Assembly: GCA_036365515.1 (NCBI GenBank)
Contig: CM070873.1
Coordinates: 226,563,876-226,627,875, forward strand
DNA from: Torymus aiolomorphi
Lineage: Eukaryota; Arthropoda; Insecta; Hymenoptera; Torymidae
Length of the DNA stretch: 64,000 nucleotides
Reading direction: 5' to 3'
A program made the translations under genes and the position numbers. This document shows, piece by piece, positions 14,911 through 26,573 of this stretch (position 1 is its first letter; each line of letters opens with the position of its first letter). The notes under the pieces are model-generated. The model was given only the letters and a program-made list of their open reading frames with translations, searched no databases and was not told where the DNA came from.

Positions 14911-14937
14911 CAAAATTCTGTCAGCGACAGAATTTTG
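14911..14937. repeat. Perfect 12-bp inverted repeat, 3-nt loop
   Basis: CAAAATTCTGTC at 14911-14922 is the exact reverse complement of 14926-14937, with loop AGC between. It is a compact perfect hairpin on either strand, in the last part of an AT-rich trough next to a CT repeat. No TSD or further TIR was seen around it. It is too short for a miRNA precursor. Its function is unknown. Confidence 0.9.
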
Positions 14938-17412
14938 TTTCGACAATTTCCACACGACTAATATTTGACAACTGCATTCTTTATTTGCAATGACTCGATT
15001 GTAACGTTTCGCGAGTATAACAGAAAATATAAGAGAGCAAGCGCCATGTACGAACAAACAGCGGCGATAGCATATAACCAGAAGCACAAGGATTTTTCAA
15101 AAATATCCGCCACACATCCATCGCTTTGATGATCCGTGTGTGCTGGGCGAATCGATGAAAAAGAAACCCGAGGAAAAAGAGGCCTGATCAACAAATAGTC
15201 ATTCGCTTTATTTACACGACCCCTTTCATGTGTGTATGTACTTCGTCCTCTCAACAGCAGTCATACCACGAGAGAGCGAAATGGAGAGGGAGTGAGAGAA
15301 AGAGCCTGCGCAGAGAGCCGGCGTTTTTCGTGTTTTTCGTCGGTGCCAAAAATAAAAGCACTCTCATCGGGAGGCAAAAACGCGCTCTCGCGCTATCGGC
15401 CAAAGCCACTTGAGAAGGCGGCGGCGGCGACCAGAGCTCGCGCACAGTAGCCGTAGAGAGACTTTCATCTCTCGATGTATAAATGCATGAGGGGGCAGCA
15501 GCAGCAGGAGCAGCAGATTCTTCGCCGCGCTCTCCACTCCTTTTTTCGCAAAGTTATGGGGGTATTTATAGTTCGTTTGCCCGGGCAAGAAAGTGTCCGC
15601 CTAAGTGCTCGCGCGCGGCCAGGCCTGACCCATGTAGCGCGCCGCGAGTATATTCGCGCCTTTCTAACTAGCGCTCTGTGCCGCCGCTTCCTTTCGAGAT
15701 ACTTTTAACGGCGCTCGCTCGCTCGCTCGCGCAGTAAAAGCCCTTCGACAGTGGTAGTCGCGCGAGAGAGCGGCCTTGCCGCGGAGTTAAATTATGCAAT
15801 TAGCTGGAGTGTGTTTGAAGGAAAAAGATTTTATGCCGCCGTCCGTCTTCTCCTCCTTCTTCAGTCGTCCGCAAGCGCGAGCTAGAGAGGAGAAGGAGGG
15901 GAGGGATTCTTTTTAGAGTCGCAGTAGTGCGCGCTCCGCTGACGCCTCGTGATGTTCTCTGTCTCTCTCGTAAAAATAATGTCGTGTGTCGTAATGAAAG
16001 TTACGGGAAACCGTGGCCACGAGAGAGAGAGAGAGAGGCTGAGGCGTTCTTTTGATGACGCCGAGTGCACAAGTCATGTGTTTAGGAAAAAGAAGAAGAG
16101 AGGCGACGAGAGGTGTCCGTGGAAGATCGGGCTGTTGAGATACGCGCATTGTTAGCTTGAGGCGAGTCGAGCGTGGCGATGGACAAAAATGGCTGAGAAC
16201 CGCAAGTGCAGCTTGCTTTTTCTGACGTTTTTTTCTTTTTTTCCCATGCCCATGGATATTATAATTGTGTATTTGTTCGTGATAAAATTAAAATGATTTG
16301 AATAAAGTATAACTTAAAAAGAGAGGATGAAACGCTATTGATCCCATGAATAGGGGAATCCGGTTATATTGATATTCATCGATATTATCAGTAGAATGCT
16401 GAATAGTAGATAATCTATACTGACAGGAAATTAATTAAATATAATATAATTATGTACGTGAATTATGTACTGAGGAATTCCGACCGATAAAATCAATTTT
16501 ATAATAATGATTCATTGTACCAATGTTTTTCGTTAGAAGAAATAATTAAATTCACATAGTTATATATATTTAGAGAAAAATAAGTCCGCAATGTCCACCT
16601 TATTTTTGCTCTTTTTTGAAAATGAGGATAACGATAGTATAATATGAATACAATACCCTCTCTTCAAATACTCTGCAACTATGCAAAAAATGCCTTTACC
16701 ATACAATGTAGCTACATTCACATACCCGACCCAACGCGCGCTCTAATGATGTGAAAAGCGACAAAACTCTCTCCTCTCTCTCGGCGATCGTTTATTACCC
16801 TCGTCTGCGCGCTCGCCGTTCCATAACCGCTTGAATTCTGAATTATATCGTCGCGACCTCCCATTCATGTAAAAATGCGCAACAGCGGGAGAGAGACTAC
16901 GTGCGGCGATCTCCTGAATGAGCGCCTTTCAACGGCGTATATATATATACAGAGAATCTCTCGTTTACAACGGCGCGTTCACGCTCCCGATACGAATATT
17001 TATGCGCGCTCGCGCGCTTAGCCTACCCTCGGCTATTCTTCGCTCTCGAAAGATTACTGTGTTCGCGCGAACGGGGGAATTTCGTTCTACTCGAAAAGCG
17101 TATACACGTATATAAAAGATATAGTGAGCGCAAGGTGCGCGGCGTAAAACTTTTCGCGCGGCGCGTCCGAAGATTATTTTTAAAGGCACTAAAAAGGGAG
17201 GGGGGGGACTCGGAGTTTTTACCGCGGCGAAGTAAATCCCGCAATTATAAGGATCGTTGCGTATATTCAAAGCGCTGCGTTCACTACGCCGCGCGCATAT
17301 GTTGCGAGCGAGTTGTGCTGGCACGGTTGAAAATTTTCTGGCTGGTTTTATTTCGATGGGAAAGTTATGCGCGTCGAAGCGTTTAGCCTTTGTTAATAAA
17401 AGTTAATGCAAA
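14938..17412. other. Intronic sequence upstream of RP1, no gene seen
   Basis: Mostly CpG-rich sequence at 14950-16200 with a (GA)n run at 16021-16038, then an AT-rich trough at 16240-16720, then CpG-rich sequence again up to about 17380. TATATAAAAG near 17109-17118 resembles a TATA box but has no supporting initiator. No exon was supported. Confidence 0.5.
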
Positions 17413-17500
17413 TTTTAACGTGCAATTTTTGCCTTTTTTGTTCCAGGTGAGTACCATTTGCGCATTCTGCATATTTTACAGTCGCGGTTTCTGCGTAAGT
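17413..17500 (+). promoter_or_regulatory. Recursive splice site RP1 with 48-nt RS-exon
   Basis: A branchpoint-like TTTTAAC lies at 17413-17419, with the candidate A at 17418, 28 nt before the AG. A T-rich tract leads to TTCCAG ending at 17446. This is immediately followed by GTGAGT (17447-17452), so the 3' and 5' splice sites abut with no exon between them. A second 5' splice site, GTAAGT (17495-17500), lies downstream and defines a 48-nt RS-exon at 17447-17494. In Drosophila this design lets the spliceosome first use the 3' site by exon definition and then re-splice at the regenerated 5' site, leaving no trace in mRNA. The RS-exon is a multiple of three and open in two of three frames. Function is inferred from motif architecture only. 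Confidence 0.8.
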
Positions 17501-20500
17501 ATACAGATGTAATTGTTTAATAACGTAATAATGCCAATCACAAATATTCGAAACTTTCGTCACCAATCTGCGATTACAAACAATACATAAACGCTGTATA
17601 CTCAGCCCTATGCAACATCTATGATGTAAAATTGATCAAATCGTCAACCACCATTCTGAAATAAGCAGTTTACGTATAAAGATCGTATCCCGCATTGTTA
17701 CACGGAAGGCCGAGGGGCAAGGACCAAAACACGCGCAGCGTGTCCATGAGCGTCGGAGAACCGCGCGACCGTGAAACGCACTTGCACCGAAGGCGATTGG
17801 CCCGAGTAGTGAGTCATTCTGTAACTTCGATGTGAAAGGCCGGTTATACAATTGAACAACTGGTTGCATGTAACGGCGCGGTGCGTCATGTAGTAACAAG
17901 TGCCCGGCGCGCGTTGAGGTATCTTTTTTTTAGAGTCATCACGATTGAAATCGATGTTCATATCATGAATAAAAAAAAAGAGAGAAAACATTATCGATTG
18001 ATCGATGTACCGTAAAATTGGGTCATAAAGATTATTGTATTGTTCATTCTACGGGCGAGTAGCTTTTCGTGCGTTATTTAATTGGTGTGAATAAAACGCA
18101 GTGTGTATATGAAAATAATCGCATAATTATTGAAAGACGGCTGGATAAAAATATCCTGCAATAAATTTTAATTAAAGAATTCATTGCACCGTGCGTGAAT
18201 TGCGTAAGCGCGTAAAGGTAATAACGCCCGTGCGCGATTTATAAACGCATAACTTTTAATTCCCGGCGCTGCGCGATTCAATTCAAATATTTAATTTTAT
18301 TAAACTCACTTTACAAATACGTTAAATGCCAAAATAGTATCGGCTCGCGCAGGCGGCGCACACACGCGTGCGCAAAAACCTGCGCCGGATTTAATTAAAA
18401 TTTACACTCACAGAATTTGTGCATCGCGGAAAACAGTTTTATTGAAATATCCGCGCTAAATGAAGTATTCGATTACCACGCGAGATATAAATAACACCCG
18501 CGAGCCCTCGCATTTTCGCGATGCGCGCGACTGCTGTTTGCTTCAAACTTAATTAAAGTTTTGGTAAAAACTATTGCACGTTGCCTTTTACGACGTTATT
18601 TCACCAATTATTTCCGACGCCTCTCTTGCGAAATTAACCATCCGATAGAATATTCTCACGCTTAAACTTCTCTTCTCGCTCGCGCGCTCACTCTTTCAAA
18701 TGTTTACCGCAAAAAGAAGCCGGAACGTGGCGCGCGCGCGCGCCGTGAGAAAGCGATTTTTCTCACAGCGGCAGCCCTTCTCGGACAGCAGCGCGAACTC
18801 GTCTGCGCGCGAGGGGAAGCAGTTCCGCGTGTGATTGATTCGATAAATCCGCGAAATCGGAAAGGTACAAAAAGACCGCTCGAGCGCCGAAGACCGAAGA
18901 GAGGAGAAGAACGAGGAAGAGGAGAAAGAACTCGAATCCTCTCTTTCCGGGAGTACGTACCGGGCATGCGAAATGGCCTGTACAGACAAACTACTGCTGC
19001 TGCTAGCCCGAGAAAAAGGGCCGATGCGGTGGAAAAATAAATGACCAATTTGACGTTACGTGACTTGGGAAGTGTCTCGGGCTGGAGGCGAGAGTGAGGG
19101 AGGAAATGGGCGCGTATATATGACATATAGATGGAAGGAGAAAGAGAAAGCGCGTGCAGAGTTAGAAGAGGAAGAGAGGGAGAGAGAAGAGCTTTCGCTG
19201 CGAGGTGCCGCCCGCTGCTCGAGTCCCATGGCGCCACGGCCCTCTTTATGATGAGCCTCCTCTGTCTCTTCTTCTTCTTTTTCCTCTCGTACACCAACAC
19301 TTCAGGCTTCGTTTGGTTCCATTACTCTTCCCGATACAAGCAGATGTGCAAGCGCTCGAGAATTTATTCACTGATAACGTGTGTATTTTAAAAACTATCA
19401 ATATGAATCTGAGAACACGTGCGTCACTTTTCTTTTTAATTTTCCGACTGAAAAATACAGAATCAATTAGAAAGGCTTTATATTTGCTCATTTACACCGG
19501 CGACTTTGGCGTGTTTGTAATTACACCGATCGTCTAAAATTGGACAGCCGCAATTTAACTTCATTGCAATGAACTCCATTATACATGTAGTATTATACAC
19601 ACAACGTGCCAGAAACGAATTAATTTTTCTTTTCCCGAAATATCCAATAAGGCTGCACAGAAACGCGGAGCACGCAATCCGCTCGTCGACGAAAACACGT
19701 GTACTCGGCGACTCTCGTTTGTTCTCGCTCTATCATTCGTTCCGCATCTCACTTTCGCACTCGCTCTCCCTCCTCTTTCTCTTTCTCGGTCCGTCAAATC
19801 TGGCAGCAATCCACGAGGGCTGATTATGTCGAGCCGTGCGCGCATATCTGATTGATGCGAATCGACGCCTCTGCGCAAGGGTCAACACACACTTGACGGA
19901 TTTCCATTGAAAATCTTCTGCAATTGATCTATTTCGCGCCTTCGTCCATTAGTACAAATGCTTTCTTGATGGACCTCCGCGCCTGACGCTCGTTTTATCC
20001 TCATTACGCGCAGCTGCAATCGCCAGGGGCAAAGAACTCATTGCTTTATACATATTACATATACACAGTTTCGTATATTACTCGCGTCGATAATAATCGT
20101 CCCTTTGCCACACGCGCAAAGAGCGTCATTTGGACTGATGTTTTATTAAATGCCACATGATGGAGAGCGTGCACAATGTAAAATCCATCTGTTAAGCTTC
20201 GCACTGCACTCGCCAGCGCCGAGCTAAAACGCAGAGCGAGAAATGCACGCACACATATAGAGTTTAAAAGCGAAATCCTCTTTATGACCGGTGTTACTGT
20301 ATACGCGTGCATCCTTTGCGAATCGCCTATGACGGAGCACTCAAAAAAATTGAGAGGTAGCCGGGAAACAGTACGAATCCGTTTCTGCGCGCGCCGACTA
20401 ATTAAAGCTCGCGCAGCTGTGCGCGTCATTAAATTATGTCCCTCGTAAAAGCGCGGATTTGCCGGAAATAATCAGACAAACGGAGTCCAATAAGAGCCGC

Positions 20501-20610
20501 GAGCGTAATGAAGTCCGCCACTGGCTATCCCTCACTGCGCTACTTTTTTTCCTCCCTCGTACGCGCGCGTAATTTCATTATCTTATTATTTCACGAGCGA
20601 GGCCGTCTCG

Positions 20611-20631
20611 GTCGACGCCTCGGGCGTCGAC
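20611..20631. repeat. Perfect 9-bp GC-rich hairpin, TCG loop
   Basis: GTCGACGCC (20611-20619) is the exact reverse complement of GGCGTCGAC (20623-20631), with a 3-nt TCG loop. Such palindromes are more likely by chance in CpG-rich sequence than elsewhere. Function is unknown. Confidence 0.85.
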
Positions 20632-22786
20632 TCCGCGTGAATCTCGGCCGCAGCAGGTGCGAGAGCGGAAGGGAGGATAAATAAATCGTCGCTCGGCAAG
20701 CGGCTCGCTATTTATTTTTCAAAAGACGGAGATGGAAGGACAGATGCAAGCTGCGTATTGGAGGGATGAGGGTTGGCGGGGGGGTTAAACGCTGTTATAC
20801 TTATTCAGCGCATGGCCGTGTTCTGATTCGATGAAATCACGTTAAAACTGCGCGCGGGTCGGATTCGTTTGCCGAAATTAAATATCGAGCTGGTGCGTGT
20901 TTACTCGACAGCGGCGCTCTGACGTGCTCCTTTTTTTAAAACGAAGAAGTGGGTATTTGCGAAACACTTCATTACGCCGGTCTCATTAAACAGATAATTA
21001 CAGCGAGGTATTCTTTTTATTAAATTGCTTTTTCAGTGTAACCTGGAGCTGTGTACGATAAAATATAATATCATGTGAAAGTAGTTCGCAGCTTTTCCAT
21101 AGTTTTAACGGCTTCGGACAAAATAATTACTAAAATTATATTCAGCACCTAAATGCGAGATTGCATCAGCTTTCCCGAGAAAATAAAAGAATTTCCAATG
21201 TTAATTGTGCGTCATGTCGGCGAACATGTAAAGGGCGTTATTAAAAAAGTTTCGTCATATTTGCGTTATATCATCTAACCACTTATACTATGCTTGGTTC
21301 TATTCACCTTATTTTAATAGCACTCTTCCAAACCACGTCTAGGATAAAATTACAAACGACTTCTCTACATATACCAAACAGCTCGGTAAAAACTCGCGAA
21401 AAACAACCGCATTAACTTAGACCCTTTATCTCACGAACCCAGCTCCGGGGGGGCAAAAAATTCAGTAACAATGTACATTACTAAATCCGCGAAACGGTCG
21501 GGCGCAAAAGTCCACCCCCCCCCCCCTCTCTTTCCAAAAAAAAACCCGCTAAATCTCAGCAGAAAGCGACGTGCCTCTTTATCTTTTCTGCGCTCGCGCG
21601 CTCGTCATACCGCGCCGCCGAGAGAAAGACGGCGCGTAAGCGCGCGAATCCTCTTTCGAGAGGATTTCGCGAATATATGAAAGTTCGCCTCGCAGTGGAG
21701 CGCGCGTGTGGCGCGAGTGCTCGAGTCGAAAAGTGAAGAGGCCATTACGAGATCATACGCGCGTATATGTTTGTTGTGTGTGCACAGGCGGCGCGGCGGC
21801 AGCGTATTTATGAGTTTTTGTTCATGCCGCTCGCCCGCGCACTCGAAAACACAGCGCTTTTATCGGGAGTAAATGGCGGCTGAGCCGAGATTCCCTGGAA
21901 ATAGGTGGCGGATAGAGTGGTGGTAGTCCGGCTCGGGCTCGACAGTCCTTAATGTGTGTCCGTTTTGACTTTTTAATGCGAGCTTTTTACAGGGTCCCGC
22001 TGAAAATGTTATTATTTCTGATGTTTTAATAATTTTCCATTTGTTTTGTTTGTTGTTTATAAAAGATAATACATTTGGATAGATAATCTACCTCACAACC
22101 AATTATGGAAACACTTTCACTTTTTACCGTATAAGAATATCCTTCATAAAGTCTTTTCAACTGAAATTTATCTTTTTTCCAATAGACCAAATATTATGAT
22201 GTTCGATATTGACTTGTTTCTTGATTTCCAGTAATAAGCGATCTCAGTCACGTTATTCCATCGTAATACACGAGCCCATAAATACAAAAAGGTGAAAAAC
22301 GTACTCGCATCTCCTATTACTTGCCATTGCATGGCGGCGAGCCTAAAATCATTATCGCTCGGTGCCGCGTGGCACGCGCTACCTACTCTCATCCATCCGC
22401 GTGAATTATTGCGTATAATCATAAACGATACTCGAACTCGAAATAATAATTAGCTCTCAGCGCTTCTCTCTCTCTCTCCTTCGTTTCCCCGCATAGCACA
22501 CGCGTTCGTATATACACTTCATGCACACGCTCGTGCGGCAGCCGGTTATAACGTACTATTTATATTTGTCGTATATATGCGCCCCGAAGGGTAATTAATT
22601 CAATCAACCTTATACCCAATTAAGTGGCTAGCCCGCCGCGCACCGCTGGAGGCGCGCTCGTTCAATAATAAAATTGCCAACCGTCCGAGATTAAAACTCA
22701 ATTATGCACTCATCCGCGGACGCACACGAACGCAGGTATGTATATTATACGTATACGCCGTCGCGAGTATAGACGCGGGAGAAGTA

Positions 22787-22789
<3 letters not shown>

Positions 22790-22833
<44 letters not shown>
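22790..22833 (+). repeat. (GA)22 microsatellite
   Basis: 44 bp of perfect GA repeat, the longest GA run in the window. GAGA-binding factors bind such tracts in insects, but occupancy here is unknown. Confidence 0.95.
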
Positions 22834-22837
<4 letters not shown>

Positions 22838-24379
22838 AAATGGCGCTTGACAGGTGGAGAGTGCAGTGAAGAAGCGGCGCGGAACGACGCAAGCGGGCAG
22901 CGTGCACGCGCGCACGGGAAGACGGACAAAGGGTGCGCGGTGCGATGGAACGTTTTCATTGTCAGCGGAATTATTTTACTATTCTTTTTTATTTCAAGCT
23001 TGATAATTTCTGTGTACGTCCAGTGTGACGGTCGACGGTAGAGGATTTATGGGCAGGTGACAGCAAAGTATTTTAATATTTGGAAATGCATTAGCCATAA
23101 TGGGGTTATAAGTTAATGCAATAACTTTATTAAATAACGGAAGGTTAGTAGTGAAAGTGCAATATGTATTGTAAGAGAGAAGTATTCAAAGGAGTTTGAG
23201 GCACTTGAAATTACCCTTACAGTGAACGTATAGTTATAAATACATCTTTATTGCGTTACTTCATCGACTTGAACTCATGTGCTTTTTACTGTACATCGAG
23301 TTCATTTAAAATTAGCACTTCCTTATACTCTGATTCTTGAAATGGAGTTCAAGTGGAAATCTATATTTAACATTGGGGAATTGCTTATGAAAGGAATTTT
23401 AAGTAACATTTTTAGTGTACCTTTTATTATTATACTTCTGAAATGTTTCGATATCGAGTTCTTAAAAACTATAACAAAAACATATGGTTATAGATATTTT
23501 GATGAAAAAAAAAACTATTGAAGAATAAAATCGATCTTCGATAGAAAAAAGTACACATCTGATAGCATGCGCAATCGTCAAAAAATCAATTACCAATTAT
23601 TTTTCACTGCTATATCCTCTTCGGTCACGTCGATATCATCCAAACAACCTCATGCCACATCTTCTGCACAACATGCTCACCCCATGACCCATAACCAAAA
23701 CAACCGCGAAACCAAACCCGCGGACTTAATGAAAGACTCAATAATAACTTTCAATGTAAATCCCGTGCTCGCGTTCCTCCCCTAGCAGCGCCTCTAAGCC
23801 CAACATATATACTGCATGTATATACGGCGCGCGAGATAGAGACGCGCGCAGTTAATTTCGCATGCGGCGCGTAAACCTCTTGCGCGCGCGGGGGTATATA
23901 ATCGCGGCCGAGTCGTTGTGCAGTCGACGGTTACGATCTCTCTCGCACCGGTGCCAATAGGCCGCCGCAGCGGGAGGCGTGTCTTATAAAGCGATATGAT
24001 GGAGCGAATTTCGCTGCGGACGCGGTATCGCGGCCCTAAATTTATCGTGCTTGCCCGTGGCTCGTACAGCGCAAGCTGTGGCGGATATGGCCGCGAGCGC
24101 GCGCAGCTTGTTTATTATTGACAAGGATGATGTTCCTTATTGCCGGCTCGGGTTTTTCACGATGGGAGTTATCTATCTGTGACTTTGTTTTGCACACTGA
24201 GAGAAGAATATTGTTACTGTTAACATATTTATCTATTTGAAATACAACTATTTTACATGTTTAAGGATAAAATGTGATATTTTAATAGTTACAATATCTA
24301 TATTAACTAATAGACATATTCAGATTTGAAAGTAGCTGATGGTAGAAGTTCTTGTAAATTGTACTTTTTGAATCTAATA

Positions 24380-25143
24380 CACTGAGAAAACTGTCGTAGG
24401 AAAATTTACTGAAAAACTAACAAAAATTACTGTATTTGATAGCAACGCGGGGATATAAGCAAATTATAAAAAATTTTGCTATAGTTCAGGAATATTTACA
24501 AGGTATCTTAATAATTTTTACTACTACACATAGCAAAAAGTGCCCTCTACATGTAGTACTTATTGCGTGCACGCCGGGAGCACGTGTCTGATTGAGGTTA
24601 TGTTTCTCCCGCAATTTGAGATTATCTTCCTTTTAAGTTATCAAAAACATCGACAATATCGATTCAGTTGTTTTATTTTTACGTTGTGCAGGTGAGCTAT
24701 GAGTTATTTCTTTATATTATCATAGTTATTTATTGCTATCAAATAATCATCAAAGTTCTCTCGTAAGCGAAGGTAGCCAATGTATCAGTTCCAAAATTTT
24801 GTACTCAAGAAGCTCACGTGGGTAAGAGGTTAGCGCGTCTGCCTAGCGTGCGGAGGGTCCAGGGTTCGAATACACAACCACCGTAAAAAAAATTTTTATT
24901 TCCTTATTTATTTCTTGTATAGCTAAATTTAATTAATAATATATTAAATATTGTATAAATATTAGGTATCCTATAGATATAAAATCATGAAAATCAATTT
25001 TTTTTAAGTTTAAGCTTGGCTACAAAAATTACTATATTAGTTAGCAAAAGTACCTAAATTTCCATGATATCCCATCGTTGCTATAAAAAATAGTAATTTT
25101 TATTAGCTTTTCAGTAAATTTTCCTACGACAGTTTTCTCAGTG
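24380..25143. mobile_element. Nested TIR element carrying a tRNA-like segment
   Basis: Terminal inverted repeats of about 50 bp begin CACTGAGAAAACTGTCGTAG, with only two or three mismatches between the ends by hand alignment. TA flanks both sides (24378-24379 and 25144-25145). The 764-bp interior is AT-rich and non-coding and contains a degenerate tRNA-Ala-like sequence at 24812-24884. The terminal CACTGAGA is shared with the outer element, suggesting related transposition machinery. The TA flank suggests a Tc1/mariner-type MITE. Confidence 0.8.
24812..24884 (+). pseudogene. tRNA-Ala(AGC)-like sequence, probably tRNA-derived and not functional
   Basis: A box-A-like TGGGTAAGAGG begins at 24819, and a box-B-like GGTTCGAATAC spans 24863-24873. 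Between them is a perfect 5-bp anticodon stem (TCTGC at 24838-24842, GCGGA at 24850-24854) around a 7-nt loop CTAGCGT, placing AGC (alanine) at 24845-24847. The D stem, the T stem 3' side and the acceptor stem do not pair, so a mature tRNA is unlikely. It lies inside a TIR element, so it may be a tRNA-derived SINE fragment or pseudogene captured by, or inserted into, the element. The box A and box B remnants could still bind Pol III factors. Confidence 0.7.
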
Positions 25144-25145
25144 TA

Positions 25146-25343
25146 GCCAATTTTCTACCAAGATGGTGTTTTTATATAACAAGAAGGTTTGTAATAAAAA
25201 CTCCATTTAGTTTTTGTTATTGTTTATGTCCCTCATCAGGATAAACAATAAAAATGTCCGAAACGTTGGAGTAAAAAAATAAATGATCTTTTTATTTCAA
25301 ACGTTTTTGTTATAAAACAACATCATCCTGGTAAGAAATTGGC
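25146..25343. mobile_element. 198-bp TIR element abutting the previous one
   Basis: The ends GCCAATTTTCTACCA and the inverted TGGTAAGAAATTGGC match imperfectly over about 25 bp, with TA on each side (25144-25145 and 25344-25345). The left TA is the same dinucleotide that closes the preceding element at 25143, so the two insertions share a TA. The interior contains GTCCGAAACGTTGGAG followed by an A-rich stretch, recalling 3' tails of insect non-LTR or Penelope-like elements. I cannot assign it to a family. Confidence 0.65.
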
Positions 25344-26550
25344 TATTAGATTCAAACACTACTATAATAAATTGTAACTATTACAATATCAATGTTCTCA
25401 GGTAACACATTGAAATTGTTTATGAGAACATGGTAACTTAACTGTTAACATAGCATTATAACTGTTACAATGCCCATATTTGGTCATATTTAAACATACG
25501 CATATTAACAGTTGCAATGCCATGTTAACAGTAAACAAATCCTTTTCTCAGTGCAGGGAGTCTGAAGTGAGTATCATCAGTTTAAAACGTACGCCAGTCG
25601 AGTGTAAAATTTGAAAAATAAGAGCGTAAAATATTCAAGCACAATTTTGTTTTTTTTTCAGAAATGTTCATTTCCCACGTTAATTTGATTTGACGATTAA
25701 AAATGGCATCAGGCAATCAAAGTTGATTATAACTTGATTATGAAATGAAGTTTGACGTTCAATAATACTGGAATAATGACGGGCATGAGAAATTTGAAAA
25801 ATAGAGATATTTATTTATCTCGATAAGGTACAATCCACGTCAAGTTTATTAATGATATAGCATGAGAGTTCACTTAATTTCATACACATTAACGCACTCG
25901 GTATTTGCGTCAGCTATTTTCGTATTATTGTTTTGTCGCTCGATCGTAATCACATAAGCACGAGCCCATTATCATAAAGCTCCTCTTAATTACATCGTCA
26001 AACCAAACATCCTCTCAATGGTGTTACGCAATTTCGAAATTGATGAAAGAATCTACTCCAGAATCGATTTGATCATTAAATGACATTTTCCCGTATAATA
26101 ATGCAGTTTAATAAACGGATTCAGATACGACTGAAAAACTATCCGATCAACTATATTATTAATGAAAATGAAATATTCATCCCTATCGAGTCCCCACGTC
26201 GTTTACCACCGCACTGCTCGCAGTAGCTCTCTATAACCATTTATTTAAACAAACCCCTGCACAAGACGGCCAGCGCCGTCGGTTTTCCGCGCCCACCCAC
26301 GACGAATGCGTATGAATGCGCATTACTCAGACACAGGAACGCGTGTACGCTCTCCTCTCCCTTTCCGGCTGCAGCGTTTTCACGTGACTGCTACACGCCG
26401 CCGGGGAGAGATTCGCCCCTTCGGTATCCCGGCCAGGATTTATATATAAAGCCAACCAGCCGCCGGCCGGCTGCCTCTGTGTGTCTGTGTGCAGCAGCAG
26501 CGGACGCCGGGCTTTTGGAATGCGTCCATTTTCCTTCTCGCTGTCTCTTA

Positions 26551-26573
26551 CTCTCTCTCTCTCTCTCTCTCTC
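26551..26573 (+). repeat. (CT)n microsatellite
   Basis: About 11 CT dinucleotides inside a CpG-rich block. Confidence 0.9.

Larger units (their letters stand above)
17501..24194. other. Intronic sequence, no gene seen
   Basis: AT-rich troughs lie near 17500-17650, 17930-18660, 19380-19600, 21000-21420, 21990-22250 and 23040-23600. CpG-dense blocks lie between them. It contains a GC-rich hairpin (20611-20631), homopolymer C and G runs near 21514-21526 and 17198-17207, and a GA repeat (22790-22833). A TATATAA at 23895-23901 with a GCAGT about 25 bp downstream is weakly promoter-like but is not called. No coding exon was supported. Confidence 0.5.
24195..25553. mobile_element. Composite CACTGAG-family TIR element with nested insertions
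   Basis: The outer ends CACTGAGAGAAG (24195) and the inverted CTTTTCTCAGTG (ending 25553) match the ends of the 137-bp MITEs at 161 and 29189. The flanking dinucleotide is CA on both sides (24193-24194 and 25554-25555). The body is about 1.36 kb but mostly filled by two other TIR elements, 24380-25143 and 25146-25343. Removing them leaves arms that share ACTGTTAACAT and AATAGTTACAAT-type motifs with the 137-bp MITEs. The sequence next to the insertions, TTTGAATCTAATA (24367-24379), is repeated inverted at 25344-25356, so the insertions lie at the centre of an older palindrome. No transposase frame was found. Confidence 0.75.

Noticed and set aside
23895..23925. TATATAA with GCAGT about 25 bp downstream, a possible core promoter
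   Set aside because: TATATA strings are very common in this window (also 17109, 27421, 39904, 40850), the initiator is off consensus, and no transcript can be seen downstream.
24681..24696. GTGCAG|GTGAGC, a further fused acceptor-donor
   Set aside because: It lies inside a TIR element, its pyrimidine tract is broken by ACG and G residues, the donor is weaker, and no GTAAGT follows within 50 nt.
25220..25280. Hammerhead-ribozyme-like pieces (CTGATGAG and CGAAAC)
   Set aside because: CTGATGAG is on the minus strand whereas CGAAAC is on the plus strand, so the two core boxes cannot belong to one ribozyme.
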